64,000 bases of DNA from Chamaea fasciata (GCA_029207755.1 JARCOQ010000016.1:8356501-8420500), one strand, 5' to 3'. Shown: positions 11,901-24,406, numbered from the stretch's first letter. Program-made: numbers and translations. The notes: a model not told the origin generated them from the sequence alone.

Positions 11901-12949
11901 CTTGTCCCTGGGGACCTAGCAAAGATGTTTCTGTAGAAGACGTGTGCCAGAGTAGCGAGGGAAGTGAGCTGGAGTTTAGATTGCATTTATCTTGTTTGTG
12001 GGGGGCAGAGTGAAACAGGCACTTGTAGCAACTGGAGTTTCTTTGTGACTCCTGGACCTGTGGCTTCCAGTCTGGCTGCGGGCTCTTGGTGAAGGAAAAA
12101 ATGTATCTGCTGTAAAAGGTTAATGTGGAAATGAAGCTCTGATGGCATTTAGGAGGGAAGATGTCAGGGCTGGCAGTGAAATGACACAGCTAAGGCTGAG
12201 CAGTTACCTTCACATAGGTCTTGTGGTCCCCCCAGGCAGCAGAGGAAGGAGCAGCAGTGGGTGCCTGATCCCAGCTCTTTCCAAGCCAGGGCAATGCTGG
12301 GCTCTCAAGCATCCCCCAGGCCCTGGGTGGCCGTGCCAGTCCACATGTGAATGACCAAACCCCCAAAGGGACCAACAAAAACACCATTTTTTCACCGTGC
12401 TGTTGCTTGGTGCTGAGGAGGGGATGTGAAACGAGGTGCCTGCAGAACAACCCTGAGCCCACCAGCTGCAGCCATGTGGTGGGGATGGGGTCAGGTTTAA
12501 TTCTTCCCAGCCCTGTTGTAGGCCACCAGATCAGGTCGACGAGGACCACCAGTGGGCTGTGGGCTGCAGGTTGGGTGATGCTGGGTAACTTCCCTTTCCC
12601 TGCTCCTCAGGGATGCTGCTGAAGAAGCAGCATCCCAGCAGCTGGCACATCCCCGTTGCGGGCCATGAGGTATCCTGGTGTTGACTGGTGGGATTCAGTG
12701 CTACAGACCCTCAGTGATAGCTCAGAGAGGAGGACGAGGACGTGAATGGAACAAGGCAACAAAACTGCTCCACAAATCAAAGCGCGTTCCCCCTTTTTTT
12801 CCCCGGCAGAGATCCTGCATTCAGTGATTGTTGACATGACATATGTGGGTTGGAGAAAGGCAGCGGCAGCTTCTGGCAGGGGAGGAAGGGGCTGGGGGGG
12901 GCCGGAGGGGCTCTGCAAACCGAGATGCTGATTACCAGGGGCAGCAAAT

Positions 12950-13530
12950 AGCTTGCAGCTGCCTCCGCTCAACACGCTCTTTGTGGCGCTTGCAGCCACT
13001 CTTTGGACGCAGCTATTTTTAATTTCCCCAAGCGCGCACAAAGCAAAGGGGGTGGGCGATGCCGCCGGCGTCCCCCCTTCCTGCCCCCCGCTCCCACCCC
13101 TTTCCCAGCCAGCCCTGCGCTTCCCGGCTTCCTCCCACCCTCCGGGGAATGTGGGGAGCTGCACTCCCTCTTTTTTGGGTTTTCTGTATTTTTTTCTTTT
13201 TGGGTCCGCGTTGGGAGCCGGCCTTGGCTTTTCCCCCTCCCCAGCCCTGTGCCAGTGTGTGCGGGGAGCTGGGAAAATGCAGAAATAAATAAATACGCAA
13301 TTAGGCAGGCGTCCAGCCGTGGAGGGGGGCGTGCTGCAAAGGGAGACTCCGGCCAAATTTTGGAATGCCTGAGAAAGCGGCTTGGAGCCATGGGCGAGCT
13401 CGGGGTTGTGGGCTTCCCACCGCCGGTGGAGAAGGGGCGGCTGCGACCCCTGAGGAGGAGGAGGGAGGGTGGCAGCTCCCAGCCTTGCTCTTGGGGGGCT
13501 TTCCCCCCACTGGCATCTCACTGAGCCCAG
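12950..13530. promoter_or_regulatory. GC-rich intragenic block with MEF2 site
   Basis: A stretch unusually rich in G, C and CpG for the intron, with long C-rich runs near 13060-13150. It carries the MEF2 consensus CTATTTTTAA (13013-13022) and a GGAATG core near 13360. It may be a CpG-island-like enhancer or promoter. No convincing first exon with a phase-matched donor was found: the frame starting near 13390 stops at 13522-13524. Confidence 0.35.
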
Positions 13531-14526
13531 GACAAGGTGTGTTTGTGCTGGAGCTGTGGTGAGAGTTGGGATGGCTTTTGCCTCGGCTCAGAAGTGATTT
13601 TTCCACCAAAAGCCGAATTGTGCCCTCTGTTCAAGCAGCAACAGGGTTCGGGGTTAATAAATTACTTACTTGCAGTCCTTGTTTCTCTGTTAGGTAAGCA
13701 TTGGTGAATATGATATTTCTGCTTTATCCCAGGCATGAATTATTCATCAGGTTTGGAGGCTGTAAAAGGGACGTCAGGTTAAAACTTGCGTGGAGGCAAG
13801 CTGAGGTCTTCAGTGGGGTTTTGTAAACAGCTTTTCTCAGGGTTACCAAGTGCAGGGTTTTTGCAGGAGTCTTCCCCCTTTTGTCTCTGCTGTTTTGAGG
13901 CATTTCTGGTGAAAAATGACAATTTCCAGGCAGGTTTGAATATTGGTCTTGCTCATTTGCTTATCATGGGCTGCAAGGTACTAAAGTAGAAAAAAAACCC
14001 CATCAAAATACAGTTTATCCTTTATGCTAGACCAGGTAACAGCGTGTTCATGTGCTCTTGGTAATATGTATTTTGTAAGATCTTTTTATTTTGCCCTGTT
14101 TCTTCAAAGCTACAGAAGAGGCTCTTCCCTGCAGTCACTGGAGTCTGACTGCAAGTAGGTAACGAGACAAAACAGCCAGACAGTCTTGCTGAAAGTTGAA
14201 ATTACCATAGGTAAATCACGTGTGCGCCAACTTCACTTACCCTTCACCTCCTTCCTGCAGGATCTGATCCAGGAGCTGGTTTGTAGGAGTGCGTTAACAG
14301 GCTCGTGCTCTGCCGCAGGCAGCAGGGCTCTTCTTGTACTGCTACAGGAGAGCAGGTCCAGGGGCAGAGGTGCTGCATGTGGAGCTTGGGGTGCTCCAGG
14401 AGTTGGGGAAAGCAGGGGAAGTCCCACCTTCCATGGAGGTTTCTTTTTCCCCCACATTTTCCTGGCGTGCACCCCATGGCCATGCCCTGTCTCTGCTGCC
14501 ATGGCATCCTTTGCTATGGGGCTGCA

Positions 14527-14739
14527 GGGAAGAAATCCTTCCCTGTGAGAGTGGGGAGGCCCTAGCACAGGTTGCCCAAAGAAGCTGTGGCTGCTCCATC
14601 CCTGGAAGTGTCCATGGCTGAGTTGGATGGGGCTTGGAGCAACCTGGGATAGTGGAAGGTGCCCCTGCCTGTGGCAGGGGGTTAGAACTGGATGGGCTTT
14701 AAGGTCCCTTCCAACCCAAACCATTCTGGGATTCTGTGG
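14527..14739 (+). repeat. CR1 LINE 3' end
   Basis: Carries the CR1 signatures AGAAGCTGTGGCTGCTCCAT, a TGGATGGGGCTTGGAGCAAC block and the end CCTTCCAACCCAAACCATTC with a degenerate ATTCTGTG tail. Sense orientation relative to MPRIP. Confidence 0.9.
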
Positions 14740-17357
14740 CATGATCCTGAGGGTCTTGGCTCTTGCACCCCCCAAGCCTTGGGTGCTGTGGCTCCAGGTG
14801 TTGTAGCTGTGGGTCTCCATGATTTTATGGCCAAACAGAGCCCTGGGAACCTGCAGCAAGGCCATGGGCTGCTCTCCCTCTGTGACCCATGGCTGTCCCC
14901 ACTCTCCTCCCGCTTCCCTTTGCTGTGGGTGGCTGGTCCTTGGACAAAGAAGAGGGAACAGGCACACAGGGTTGTTTTAGAAGTGTCTCGGCAGCATCCT
15001 GAGCTCATACGGGATTTCCACCTGTTGTGGTGGTGTCACTGGAGAGAAAGGTGGGGTTTTGGAGCACACCCAGCCTTGGCCCTTTCCTCCACATTTCATC
15101 AGCCCTGTTGGGATCGCATTGATAAAATCACAGGGATCACCAGGGCGCTGGGGAGCTACTGGGATATAATTAGGGTTTTGGTTCACTTTCCTGGCTGCTT
15201 TCCTGTTAGGGGAGGGACAGCGGGGATTATGGATGGAGCAGATGTGTGTAGGGAGGGGTCATTCGGCTTGCATGGGTGGTTAATGCCATGTACAGGCCAG
15301 TGCTGGGGGGGTGAAGTCTGTCATCCCAGGCATGGGGGATGGAGAAAACCTCTTGTACTGATCCCCCTCATGTGCACTAGCCCCAGATTGCTCCTCTCTG
15401 CTGGGATTGCACAGCTGCTCCCAAAGGAGGGGCTGGGAGCAGCACATGGCTGTGAACTCCCTCCTCTCCCTGTACTCCTCTGCAGGAGCCAGATGTGAGC
15501 AGCAGATTTAGGGAGAAAATGCTGCTGCCCTGGGGCAGTTCCAGCAGCCTCGTGTGTTAGTCGCAATTTTTTCCTGGGCATTTAAAGCACTTTTTACCCC
15601 ACGTGCCACTTGCCTGTGAACCTGGTGGTGCCTGCCTGGCCAGGATGGCTCTTTGCTATTGGTGTCAGTGCCTCCACCACATCGTGCCTGTGGCAGCAAA
15701 GCCCAGCTCAAGTTGCTCCTTGCCCCACAGCAGTCGTGTGTGTCTGTTGGGAACTTTTCTCCTTGGAACTGCCCAGAAGGCTCACATTTTGTGCCATTTG
15801 GTGGGATGGCCAATGGTCAAAGTTCGAGAAACTCTTCAGCCGTCACCTTGGCTTTCGGGAAGGTCTGCAGGGTCCAAGCTGGTCTGGAAGCTGCTGGTAG
15901 CAACGCAGAGGGGGTGTAGGATTTTCTGTAGGGGTGTGGGTGCAGGATGTAGCTGCTACATGGTTGACCAAGCCAAGCCAACCTCTTTGGCTTGGGTTGG
16001 CCCTCGCACCTCCAGCTGCAGACCCAAGCGCCCTGGGAGCCCGGCCTCCTGGTATTCCCAGCCCGGCAGGAAGCTCTGCAAAGCTCGTAAGAGCAACGCT
16101 GGGGAATAATGAGATTTCCAGACTAATTTGGCCGGATTCAAGAACTTCCACTGAAGCATCTGTGCCTGTGGGAGTTTCCCGAGCCTCCGGTGGATCTGGT
16201 GCTGCTGATCCCCAGGGTTTTCCTCTCCTCCTCTGCAGTTGTTGAGTGCCAATACAAGACCCTGTGTTGAGAGTCCTGGGGAGTGAAGGTGGGATACCCC
16301 ACTATGGTGGCTGCAGAGCATGAAATTATCCAGAGCTCCAGACAATGGCTGTTGGAGGTGGCTCTTCATGGCTGTGATGCTGCTGATGGCTTGGTCTGTC
16401 CCTGTGTCTTTGCACTGATTCCTCTGCTTGGTTGCATTTGCAGGAGAGGTTGTGGGATGACTGGGGATGAGGAGACCTGTCCCTCCTTCCCTCTAGGCTG
16501 GAAGGGAGTTGGGTTTACTTAGTGGGAGGTACAGGGATTTGACTGATCTAATTTTCTGCTTTTCTTGGATGACAATTACCTTGCTCATGTTCCCTCACCC
16601 CCATGAAGCAGAAATCCAGGTCCAGCTGTGGTGGAACAGAGCTGGCCAACATGGGTAGAGGTCATCCTGCCTCGATCCAAGCTTTCCTCCTCCTGAGCTG
16701 TGTCCAAAACTGGCATCACTGTGTGTATGACCATCTTGGTGTGTGGGTGACCTTAGGGAGATGTGGTTGCTGGTGTTAGGGGAAGCCCCTTGCTGCTGTG
16801 GAGGGCCATGAGCATGGAGGTGGTGGTGAGCTCCTGCACATGTGTGCCTGGCACGCGGTGCAGGGACCACCTGGGACTCGTCTCCTACACCGAGGGGGTG
16901 GAGGATAAAGTTGACAAGGCCAATTTGGAGCAGTGTAATTTAAGATTCAACTACCCAGATGCAAATGAAGCCCATTTTTCCTTCCCACTGCCAAACTACT
17001 GCAGTTCCCTCTCCAGGAAACTCCTGTCACGATCCCTGCACCAAGCTCTGGTCTGTCCATGGTCTTGCCAGGTTTTTGCCATTGGTCTGATTACCATGAC
17101 AACTTGCTGGAAAGCTGCAGATACTTGTTTCCCCTTTTGGCTGTTGTGCCTGTAGATGCCACGCTGGCAGCTGTGAGCAGATGGGGTCGGATCTGTTATC
17201 ATGTATTCCTTCCACCCCCCTCCTCAGAGGAGGACATTTTGCATTTTAAATGCATCTAAATCCCATAGAGCAAGAGGAAGGAATAACTATTGGGTTTGCA
17301 GGGCTGCAGGGTGGTGCCTTTGGCACTGCAGGACTGGCAAATGCCTGTGCACTTCTG

Positions 17358-17467
17358 GGCTTTTGCTTTGGTCCCCAGAGAGTTGGGATAGGGCTTGAGT
17401 GGATGCTCCAAGCTCTGTGTACAACATTTGGCTTTTGCTTTGGTCCACAAACAGCTGGGATGGCACC
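17358..17467. repeat. Two-copy diverged tandem duplication (72-bp period)
   Basis: GGCTTTTGCTTTGGTCC occurs at 17358 and again at 17430, each followed by a related block (CAGAGAGTTGGGAT and CAAACAGCTGGGAT). The 72-base offset points to a local tandem duplication that has since diverged. Confidence 0.65.
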
Positions 17468-17904
17468 TCAGAACAGCCTCTGGATACCCCATCCTGGTGG
17501 GACCTTGCTGTCCTTCCCATCATGGTGCCCATGTTTTCTGCATCTCTCTCCTTCTTCCTCTGCAGTGGCGTTGGAAGTGGAATGTGCATGTCTGTGGGTG
17601 CAAGGTTCCCTGAAAGGCTCCTGGATTTGTCGATGCTGCTGAGGACCTGCAGGGTCAGACACCAGTGCTGAGAGAGGTTGGACCCACTTGGTGACCACCA
17701 CTGGGTTTGCTGACCCTTTCTGCCCAGCACGGGTGGTTGTGCCAAGGACTGGATATGGCTGTTCCCACCATCCACAGACCCCTCAGATGCTGTTCAGCAG
17801 GAAAGAGGTTAACAGGAAGGAGGCAGGCTAGGCTCTGGCTGCCAACTCCGACCCTGCTTTGGAGTGGGGAGCAGCTGGGAGCTGCAAGAGCAGTGCGAAA
17901 ATAG

Positions 17905-17914
17905 CCTTATAAGG
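17905..17914. promoter_or_regulatory. Perfect CArG box (SRF site)
   Basis: CCTTATAAGG matches CC(A/T)6GG exactly and is palindromic. It lies just upstream of a GC- and CpG-rich stretch (about 17.93-18.01 kb). SRF with myocardin or MRTF drives contractile and actin-regulatory genes, so an SRF site inside MPRIP is plausible biologically. Function is inferred. Confidence 0.5.
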
Positions 17915-18851
17915 CCAAGACAAGCCGGCTCCAGCCTCCGCACAGCCCCGGCCGGGCTCGCTCCGCTCCAGCACCCACTCACCGGATGGGTGCCCGTGGG
18001 GACGGGGCTACAAATGGGATGTGTGGCCCCAAACCTGCTCCCTGGGCACCCCTGGGATGGGTGCTGCCTGTGCCTGGCTGAGGTGGCACTGGGTGGGAGA
18101 GGAGCCCGAGGGTGCACCCAGCCAGTTTGCAGGCAGCTCCCGGCCTCGCTCAGTGTTTAGACTCGCTGTCTGTGGACATAAACACCGACTCTGCTTAAAG
18201 GCGGCCTCTGGCTGAACTCTCCTGCCCAGCCCCTGCACTTCACCCCCTTCTCAAACTGCTCCCCAGGGAAGAAAATTCCATCCCACTGGCAAAAGGGGAG
18301 CTGATGTTGTTTGATGTCCTGGTGGAGGCTCAGGAGGGCTCTTCAGGGGCTGGCATGCAGGGACAGGTGTGTGTGGCACTTGCTGACCAATCCCACCTCC
18401 TTGGGGTGGGTGAGCTGGGACTGTGGGGAATTCCTTCAGCAAAACAAATCTCAGGAGCTGGCTGTCGGCACCTGTGATGAACAATCCAGGGTCAGGAGTG
18501 GGGAAATCTGTGGTGGGGCTGGGGGAAGTGGCATTTGTGGCATTTATCCATCTGGGGGATGTTCTGCATTGCTGGCTGCACACCAGGGCAAGTGTCCTGT
18601 CCCCTTCTTGTTCTGGCACAGGTTTGTTGCCAGTACAGAGGCACGGTGGCAGGTGCCAAGGCCACATCTGCAGAGCACTGCTTGTGCCTCCATCTGTGAA
18701 AGGAGATGGTGGCTTCTGGCTGGCTGGTGAATCCAGGCAGTGGTGACATCTGGGGGCATCTTCCCTGTTTCTTGCACAGGGGCATAAGGTGTGAGTACTG
18801 AAGTGCAGGGGACATGTGTTGCTTGATACCTCCCTGTGGATGTGGCAGCTG

Positions 18852-18949
18852 AGGACATGGTTTAATGGTGAACATGGTGGTGGTGCCAGGTTGATGGTTG
18901 GGCTGGATGATCTTAAGGGTCTTTTCCAACCTTTATGATTCTGTGATTC
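18852..18949 (+). repeat. CR1-like 3' terminal fragment
   Basis: Reads GGACATGGTTTAATGGTGAAC, then GGTTGGGCTGGATGATCTTA, then TTTCCAACCTTTATGATTCT with GTGATTC. This is a CR1 subfamily 3' end in sense orientation. Confidence 0.8.
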
Positions 18950-19509
18950 CCCTGCCATTGCTAAAAACCCGTTTTATCATTGCCATCACGGTGGTTTCTC
19001 AGTGGCTTTCATGAGCAGTAGATGCTAGTACAGGAAGTTTGCAGGTGAGAAGGGTAGCCAAGAAAAGATACCTGCCTCTTCCTTGGATGGCACAGGGAAA
19101 GCAGAGCTGCCGTGGGGACGTGGGAGCACAACCTTCTGCTGCCCTTCGATGGGTGACTGCTCCAGTCCATCCTTTTGCAGAGCCCACAGAGGTTGTTTTC
19201 AAGAGCCTTTGTCTAATTTAATAAATCCAGGATGCTCAGCCTGCCAGCTGATCTATAAGTGTAATAAAATCCGCCCACCGCAGCGCTCCAGCCCTGTTGT
19301 GGCCCTATCCATAGCCTCGTGCCTGGTGGCAGGAAGCCCAAAAGGCTCATTAAAGCCCTGCTGCTGTGCCAGCCATGCTTGCCTGGCACCTGGGCAGCTC
19401 AGGGCAGGCTAAGCGAGCCCTGTGTGTGTGCACTGAGCATCCCCAGCTGGGATTTAGGAGGTCATGCCTCGCCTTGCATAGCTGAAAAAGGGGTGACTCT
19501 ACATCTGAA

Positions 19510-19820
19510 AAGGGATCCTCTGCAACTACCTGAAAGGTGGTAGCCAAGTGTGGGTCAGTCTCTTCTCACAGCTAACAAGTGAGAGGACAAGAGGAAATAG
19601 CCTCAAGTTGCTCCAGACGAGTTTTAGGTTGGATATTAGGAAAAATTTCTTCAGTGAAACAGTGGTCAACCATAGGAACAGGCTGCCCATGGAGGCGGCG
19701 GAGTCACCATCCCTGGAAGTGGTCGAAAAAGAGGTTGATGTGGTGCTTAAGGACATGGTTTAGTGGAGGACCTGGCAGTGCCCTGGATTAATGGTTGAAG
19801 GTGTTTCTATGATTCTATAA
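19510..19820 (+). repeat. CR1 LINE fragment, longer copy
   Basis: Starts within the CR1 segment CAACTACCTGAAAGGTGG, continues through CTCTTCTCACAGCTAACAAG and TTGGATATTAGGAAAAATTT, and ends with GTTTCTATGATTCTATAA. Sense orientation. It is the most complete copy of this subfamily in the window; its 5' limit is approximate. Confidence 0.88.
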
Positions 19821-20396
19821 CTTTTCAAGGAGTTGGTGCTTTCTTGATGGGCTCCAGGTGGGAATGGTGGATGTGGCTCTGGTTTGGGCTCCCAGTGGCA
19901 TGCTGCTGCTGGGAGCTGTGTGTCCAAGCTCCGTCTGTGCCCTTGCCCAAGCCATGCTTGTCTGCATGTTGCCCTGATGTGCCCGTGACCATGAGACAGC
20001 GAGGTCTTGCTCCCTTTCGTTTGCATCCTGCCCGGAGCACTGTGATCAGCTGAGCCTGGGCACTGGGGTGGGTGAAGCTTTTAGCAAACACAGGAGCTGC
20101 CTTTGCAGAGCGCTCAGGAGTGCTGCAAGTGAGCAGCGCTCGGCAGCCACCCTCATGAATATTTTAGCTGGGAGAATTAACATTTGTCAAGACACATTTA
20201 TGGAGGCAGTGTGGATGTCTCTTCCCCAGGCGCCACAGGCTCACTGCTGCTCCAGGGCAGTGCTGGGAGCCAGGGCAGAGCCAGCCAGATCCTGAGCCCA
20301 GAGTGGGACAGCAGAGCTGTGATCTCCCCTGGGACAGCCAGGCTCTGGTGCCAAGGCAACCAGCCCGCCATGCGAGATAGACAAATGGTTGTGGGG

Positions 20397-20424
20397 TTTT
20401 TTTTGTTGTTGTTTTTTTTTTTTT
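20397..20424. repeat. T-rich simple tract
   Basis: T runs interrupted by GTTGTTG. A simple repeat. Confidence 0.85.
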
Positions 20425-21718
20425 CTCTTCCCCTCCTGGTTCTTGGCAGAAAGTAAAATGTCCCTTTTGTTTGGTTTCCTCCTCCCCCTGCCCCATTGCC
20501 TTTCTTTAAAGGTTGTGTTCCAGATTTCATCAACCCACGTTGTGTAATAGCCCCAGAGAATGGGTTGCCATTGGCCATGTCCCATGGAGGCCATGGCAGA
20601 GCCCCTCCTCGGGAGCTTGACCGCGGGGTTACCTGCTCCAAAACATCCTGTGTACAGCTCCTGAGCAAAGCTCCCTTGTATTTTGTATCAAGCTGCCATG
20701 ATCTCCATGTGTTAGAAATGACAGGGAAAGTCCTTGGAAAAAAAAATCAAAAATTTTTGAATCCAAGTAATCCTGGTTTTCTACCTCAAATAATAATTCT
20801 ATTTTTCTACCTCAGCCCTGCAATGCCTTATGAAAATGAAGGACTTTGCAGATAAACCCTTTTGATTTACAGCATCAACTCCTGTACCTGGGAGTTCATC
20901 ACCTGTGAACCATCCAGCACTGTGCTGGAAGATGCAGTAATGCCCTGCTTGGGATTTTTTCCTTCAAGCTTCTAAGAGGTCCCCATTCTTTCTTTCCCAC
21001 TGCCCAGGGAGGGGGCTGCTGCAGTTGCTGAGCTCTGCATCCTAGGAGCATCCATCCAAAGATCCCTGCATCTCATCCAAAGGCTGCTGGTGTTGTTTAT
21101 GTGGAGAGCCTGGCATGACTCACGGCCTGGGCACCCGGGAAGGGAGAGGAGGAGGAGGAGGAGAACTCTCTATAGGCTTTGTGTGTTATGGAGAGGGATG
21201 CTGTGAGCACGTGTGTGTGTCAATAGGGATCTGTTATTCCAGAGGGAAACAGAAAAGCAATTGTTTCTTGTCTCTGGTTCCTTTGCTGGTACTGGCAGCC
21301 TGGAGAGCTGTGGCTGCTCGTGTGATCCAAGTGCTCTTTTTCCTGTGCTGGTGAGGGACGGGGACTGCTTGAATGACTGGGCTGGAGGCACCTGGTGGCC
21401 TCAAAGAGAGCTGCTGCTGGTGATGGTGGCTGTAATGGTGTCCTCTGCTTCCACAGAGGTACACCCTGCTGTGCTTCCACTCCTACCCCTAGATAAGTGA
21501 CACACCCAGCCACCAGATCCAGTTCTGGGATAGCTGTGGGCTCCATCCCATTGGTAGCAGTGCGGGAGAGGGCAAAGGCAGAGCCAGCACCTGGGCACAG
21601 GGCTGTCCCTCAGCTGGGGACTGGCAGCTACCAGCTGCTGGAGCAGGAGCTGAGCCTGAGCATCCAGTCCTGCCTCACCCAGACACGAAGCCACCCTGGG
21701 GTCTCATGCTAGGTTCAG

Positions 21719-21768
21719 CCTTGTATCAAAGCAGATGCTCTTCCAAGAGCAGATGCTTTGATACAAGG
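21719..21768. repeat. 50-bp near-perfect palindrome
   Basis: Outer arms CCTTGTATCAAAGCA (21719-21733) and TGCTTTGATACAAGG (21754-21768) are exact reverse complements. Inner arms TGCTCTT (21736-21742) and AAGAGCA (21745-21751) also pair. Only two opposed GA dinucleotides and the central CC break the symmetry. No target-site duplication or transposon family was recognised. Confidence 0.95.
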
Positions 21769-24254
21769 TGTTTGGTGTCTTGTTTTGGTGTCTCTGTCAT
21801 GCAACACCTCTCTGCTGCTGCATTTATTTATTCCCTTCCAACTGCTGGAGCCACACAGTCCTCACCTGGCCAGGGACCAGCTTTGCTCATCCTTCTCCAA
21901 GGTTCTCCAGCCTTGAGAAACCCTCCAGCTCAGAAACAGGTGCTCAGAGGTTAAGAAGGGGTCCAAGCCATTCCTTTTCCTTGGTGGAGTTCGTGTGCGC
22001 GCACACGCGTTTCCACCAGGCACCATTTGCATTTTGCTTCGCTTCAAAGTGCCTGTACTGCCTCTGAGGAAGGAAACAAATGGTGTAAAGGAATTTACAT
22101 CCCAAGCGAGCAAGGCTGCTGGTCTGTCAGGTTTCATCTGCTACCGAGGGGTGTGGGGAGCTGCTGTAGGATGGAGGGTTCATCCCTGGGGCCGCAGGTG
22201 GAAGACAGTCATTCCCAGCTTTGCTCCCAGCTCTTTCCTTGTGTTCTGGCTCAGAGGTGTGGTGGTGGATTGAGGCCCATGTGTCAGGCTGTGCAAGATG
22301 CCAACATTCACCCTTCACAGGGAGGGCTGAGTGGCGAAACAACTTTGCAGGGCCAGCCCGGCGGTGGAGGGGCCTCAAACCGGCTCCTCTGCTCCCAACA
22401 CACTTCGGTCAGGGCTGGGTGTGGGCAGCAGGAGCAGCCGCCCTGCCCTGCCATGGGGTTGGAGGGTGTTGGTTCTTCTCTCCTCCTGTGCCAGCTCCCT
22501 GCCAAATCCCTCTGGGCCCCTACAGGGAGTCAAGGGGCTGAGTGGCTCAGGATCCCTTTGTGGGACTGGAGCTCCCTCCCTCCTCCTCACCCTGCTGTCC
22601 TCGTTGAATTCCCTGGTGCAAAACTGCTCTGGGAGGGGAAGGAGGTTGGACCTGGACCTTACAGTCCTGGAGGCCTTGGCTGTGCTGGAGGCCAGGAAGA
22701 CAAAAACTTTTCTGAGACTCCACTTGGAACAGGAGAAAGTTTTTCCGTTGGGTTTTTATAGCTCCCGGAAAGCGGGGTTTTATTTTTGTTGTCTAAGACA
22801 AAAAATCCTCTTAGGAGCTGACTACCCGTGGCGGTTCAGGGCGGGAGGCTGGCCATGCGCCGTGCCGGGGGTCCAGGCTGGGCTTTGCTTTCCCTCCCTC
22901 CATCCTGGGGGGTCTCTGGGTGCTGATTTCCACAGCGAAAAGAGGAGGGTTTAATGTCCCTGATGTACAACTGGTCCCGTTCATATACCTAGTGCTGCTG
23001 CACCTGTGATGGCTCCCTGCCACCCCTGGGCTGTCACAGGATGCTCCCACCCAGGGACACAGCTGCAGGGAAAGCCTTTCTCCTGGGGAAAGGGGCTTTT
23101 CCCACCACCCACAGATGGCTAAACTGCGGGCTCTGGGGAACGGATCTGAATTTTCTGGGTTTGTAGGCTGGGGCCATTGAGCTCTCCCCTGTCACCCTTT
23201 CTTTGCATGGCACAGGCTGCTTTTGGAGGGGTTTTTCTGGCAGGGGAGCTGGTTTCCATGGTAAAAACCTTAACAGCATCTGCCAGAAATCTGTCTCCTT
23301 GTTGGCCTGGCCATCTGGAGGGCACAAGGAGGCTTTAGCAGGGTGAGGAGGTGTCCACGGGCTGCTTTAGGTCCTCCTTTGCTGCTGTTGGCAGCTTGAA
23401 GGGATCTCTCCCTCAGTCATTTATGTCCCAGGTGCAGGTTTGCCCTGGGATGCTGGAAGAACCCCAGTGTCACCGAGCCTGGTGGGGACAGGCAGGCTGG
23501 GGACATGGGAGCCATGGAATTGCTCTGGGGGGGGAGGGCTGCAGGCACTGGGGACGGGTGGATCTGCTGTAATCGGATGAGCCAGCACTGCTCCAGATGG
23601 ACCTGTCAGCTCTTGTCAGTGCTGACAGCCCTCTGGGTGTCCCTCAATGTCCCCTTGGGCCACCAGGGCCACCACCTGTCCCACTTCACCAGGTCGCTTG
23701 GAGCTGTGGGACTGAGAAGTGACACTGCTCAGAAAACCCACCAAGCAAGGTCCCTTCCATGCTGCAGTCCCTCCCTGGCAAACTCTGTGGGGTTTTTTTT
23801 AATTTTAATGGGAAAAACCTGGCACTTGTGTCTGTCTGTTTATCCCTGAGCCATCCTGTGCTGAGGGCAGTGGGACCTTGCTGCCTTGCCCTCCCTGTCC
23901 CCAGGTGCCCCCCCACTAGCCCAGATGGTCTGCAGCTACAGACATAAAGCTGGCCACTTGATGCTTTTCCTTGGTGTCCAGGTGCCACAGCAGGGCATCC
24001 ATCCTTCCCTGGATATTTGGCATAAGAGAATCACCTTACTGGCAGGAGTTGTACCTGTTGGTCTGTGTCCCCAGATGTCTGGCACAGAGCCTTGCCATGC
24101 GCTGGGCACGGCACACAGATGGATCTGGTTACTTGTGGGCAAAGCATCCTGATGTGTAGGATCCTGGTGTCCTCCAGGAGAGGTTTTAGGGCTCAGCTCT
24201 GCACTCCTCTGCTTTTCTCTTCCTAAAGTTGCTCCTTTCTCCTTTCCCTGGCAG

Positions 24255-24406
24255 CCGACCACCCTCCCGCAGGGCACCATCAACATGAACCAGTGCACGG
24301 ATGTGGTGGATGGGGAGAGCCGGACAGGGCAGAAATTCTCCTTGTGCATCCTGACACCGGAGAAGGAGCATTTCATCCGGGCCGAGAACAAGGAGATCAT
24401 CAGTGG
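24255..24406 (+). CDS. MPRIP: MPRIP exon 4: first PH domain, C-terminal strands
   Basis: Encodes 50 codons plus two bases, beginning PTTLPQGTINMNQCTDVVDG and ending in EIISG. It supplies the remaining beta strands of the first PH domain, including the KFSLCILTPEKEHFIRAENK stretch that runs to the C-terminal helix. The donor is AGTGG|GTGAGT. The split Gly codon is completed by the first base of exon 5, giving the Gly-Trp that starts the helix. Very close to human. Confidence 0.96.

Larger units (their letters stand above)
5975..24254 (+). other. MPRIP: Intron 3 (18.3 kb)
   Basis: The largest intron of the window. It holds three clear CR1 pieces (about 14.5, 18.9 and 19.5-19.8 kb), a T-rich tract at 20.4 kb, a 72-bp two-copy tandem duplication at 17.35 kb and a 50-bp palindrome at 21.72 kb. 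It also holds three candidate regulatory regions: double MEF2 plus MCAT at 8.92-8.98 kb, a GC-rich block at 12.95-13.52 kb and a CArG box at 17.905 kb. I found no frame that continues the protein. A 304-aa - strand frame over the GC-rich block has no recognisable domain. Confidence 0.85.

Noticed and set aside
12607..13521. 304-aa open frame on the - strand
   Set aside because: Covers the GC-rich block, where stop codons are scarce. The Pro/Arg-rich composition is that of a chance frame.
17571..17615. Possible exon after CCTCTGCAG at 17570
   Set aside because: The in-frame reading after the acceptor is short, Trp/Cys-rich and unlike MPRIP. No conserved sequence is recognised.
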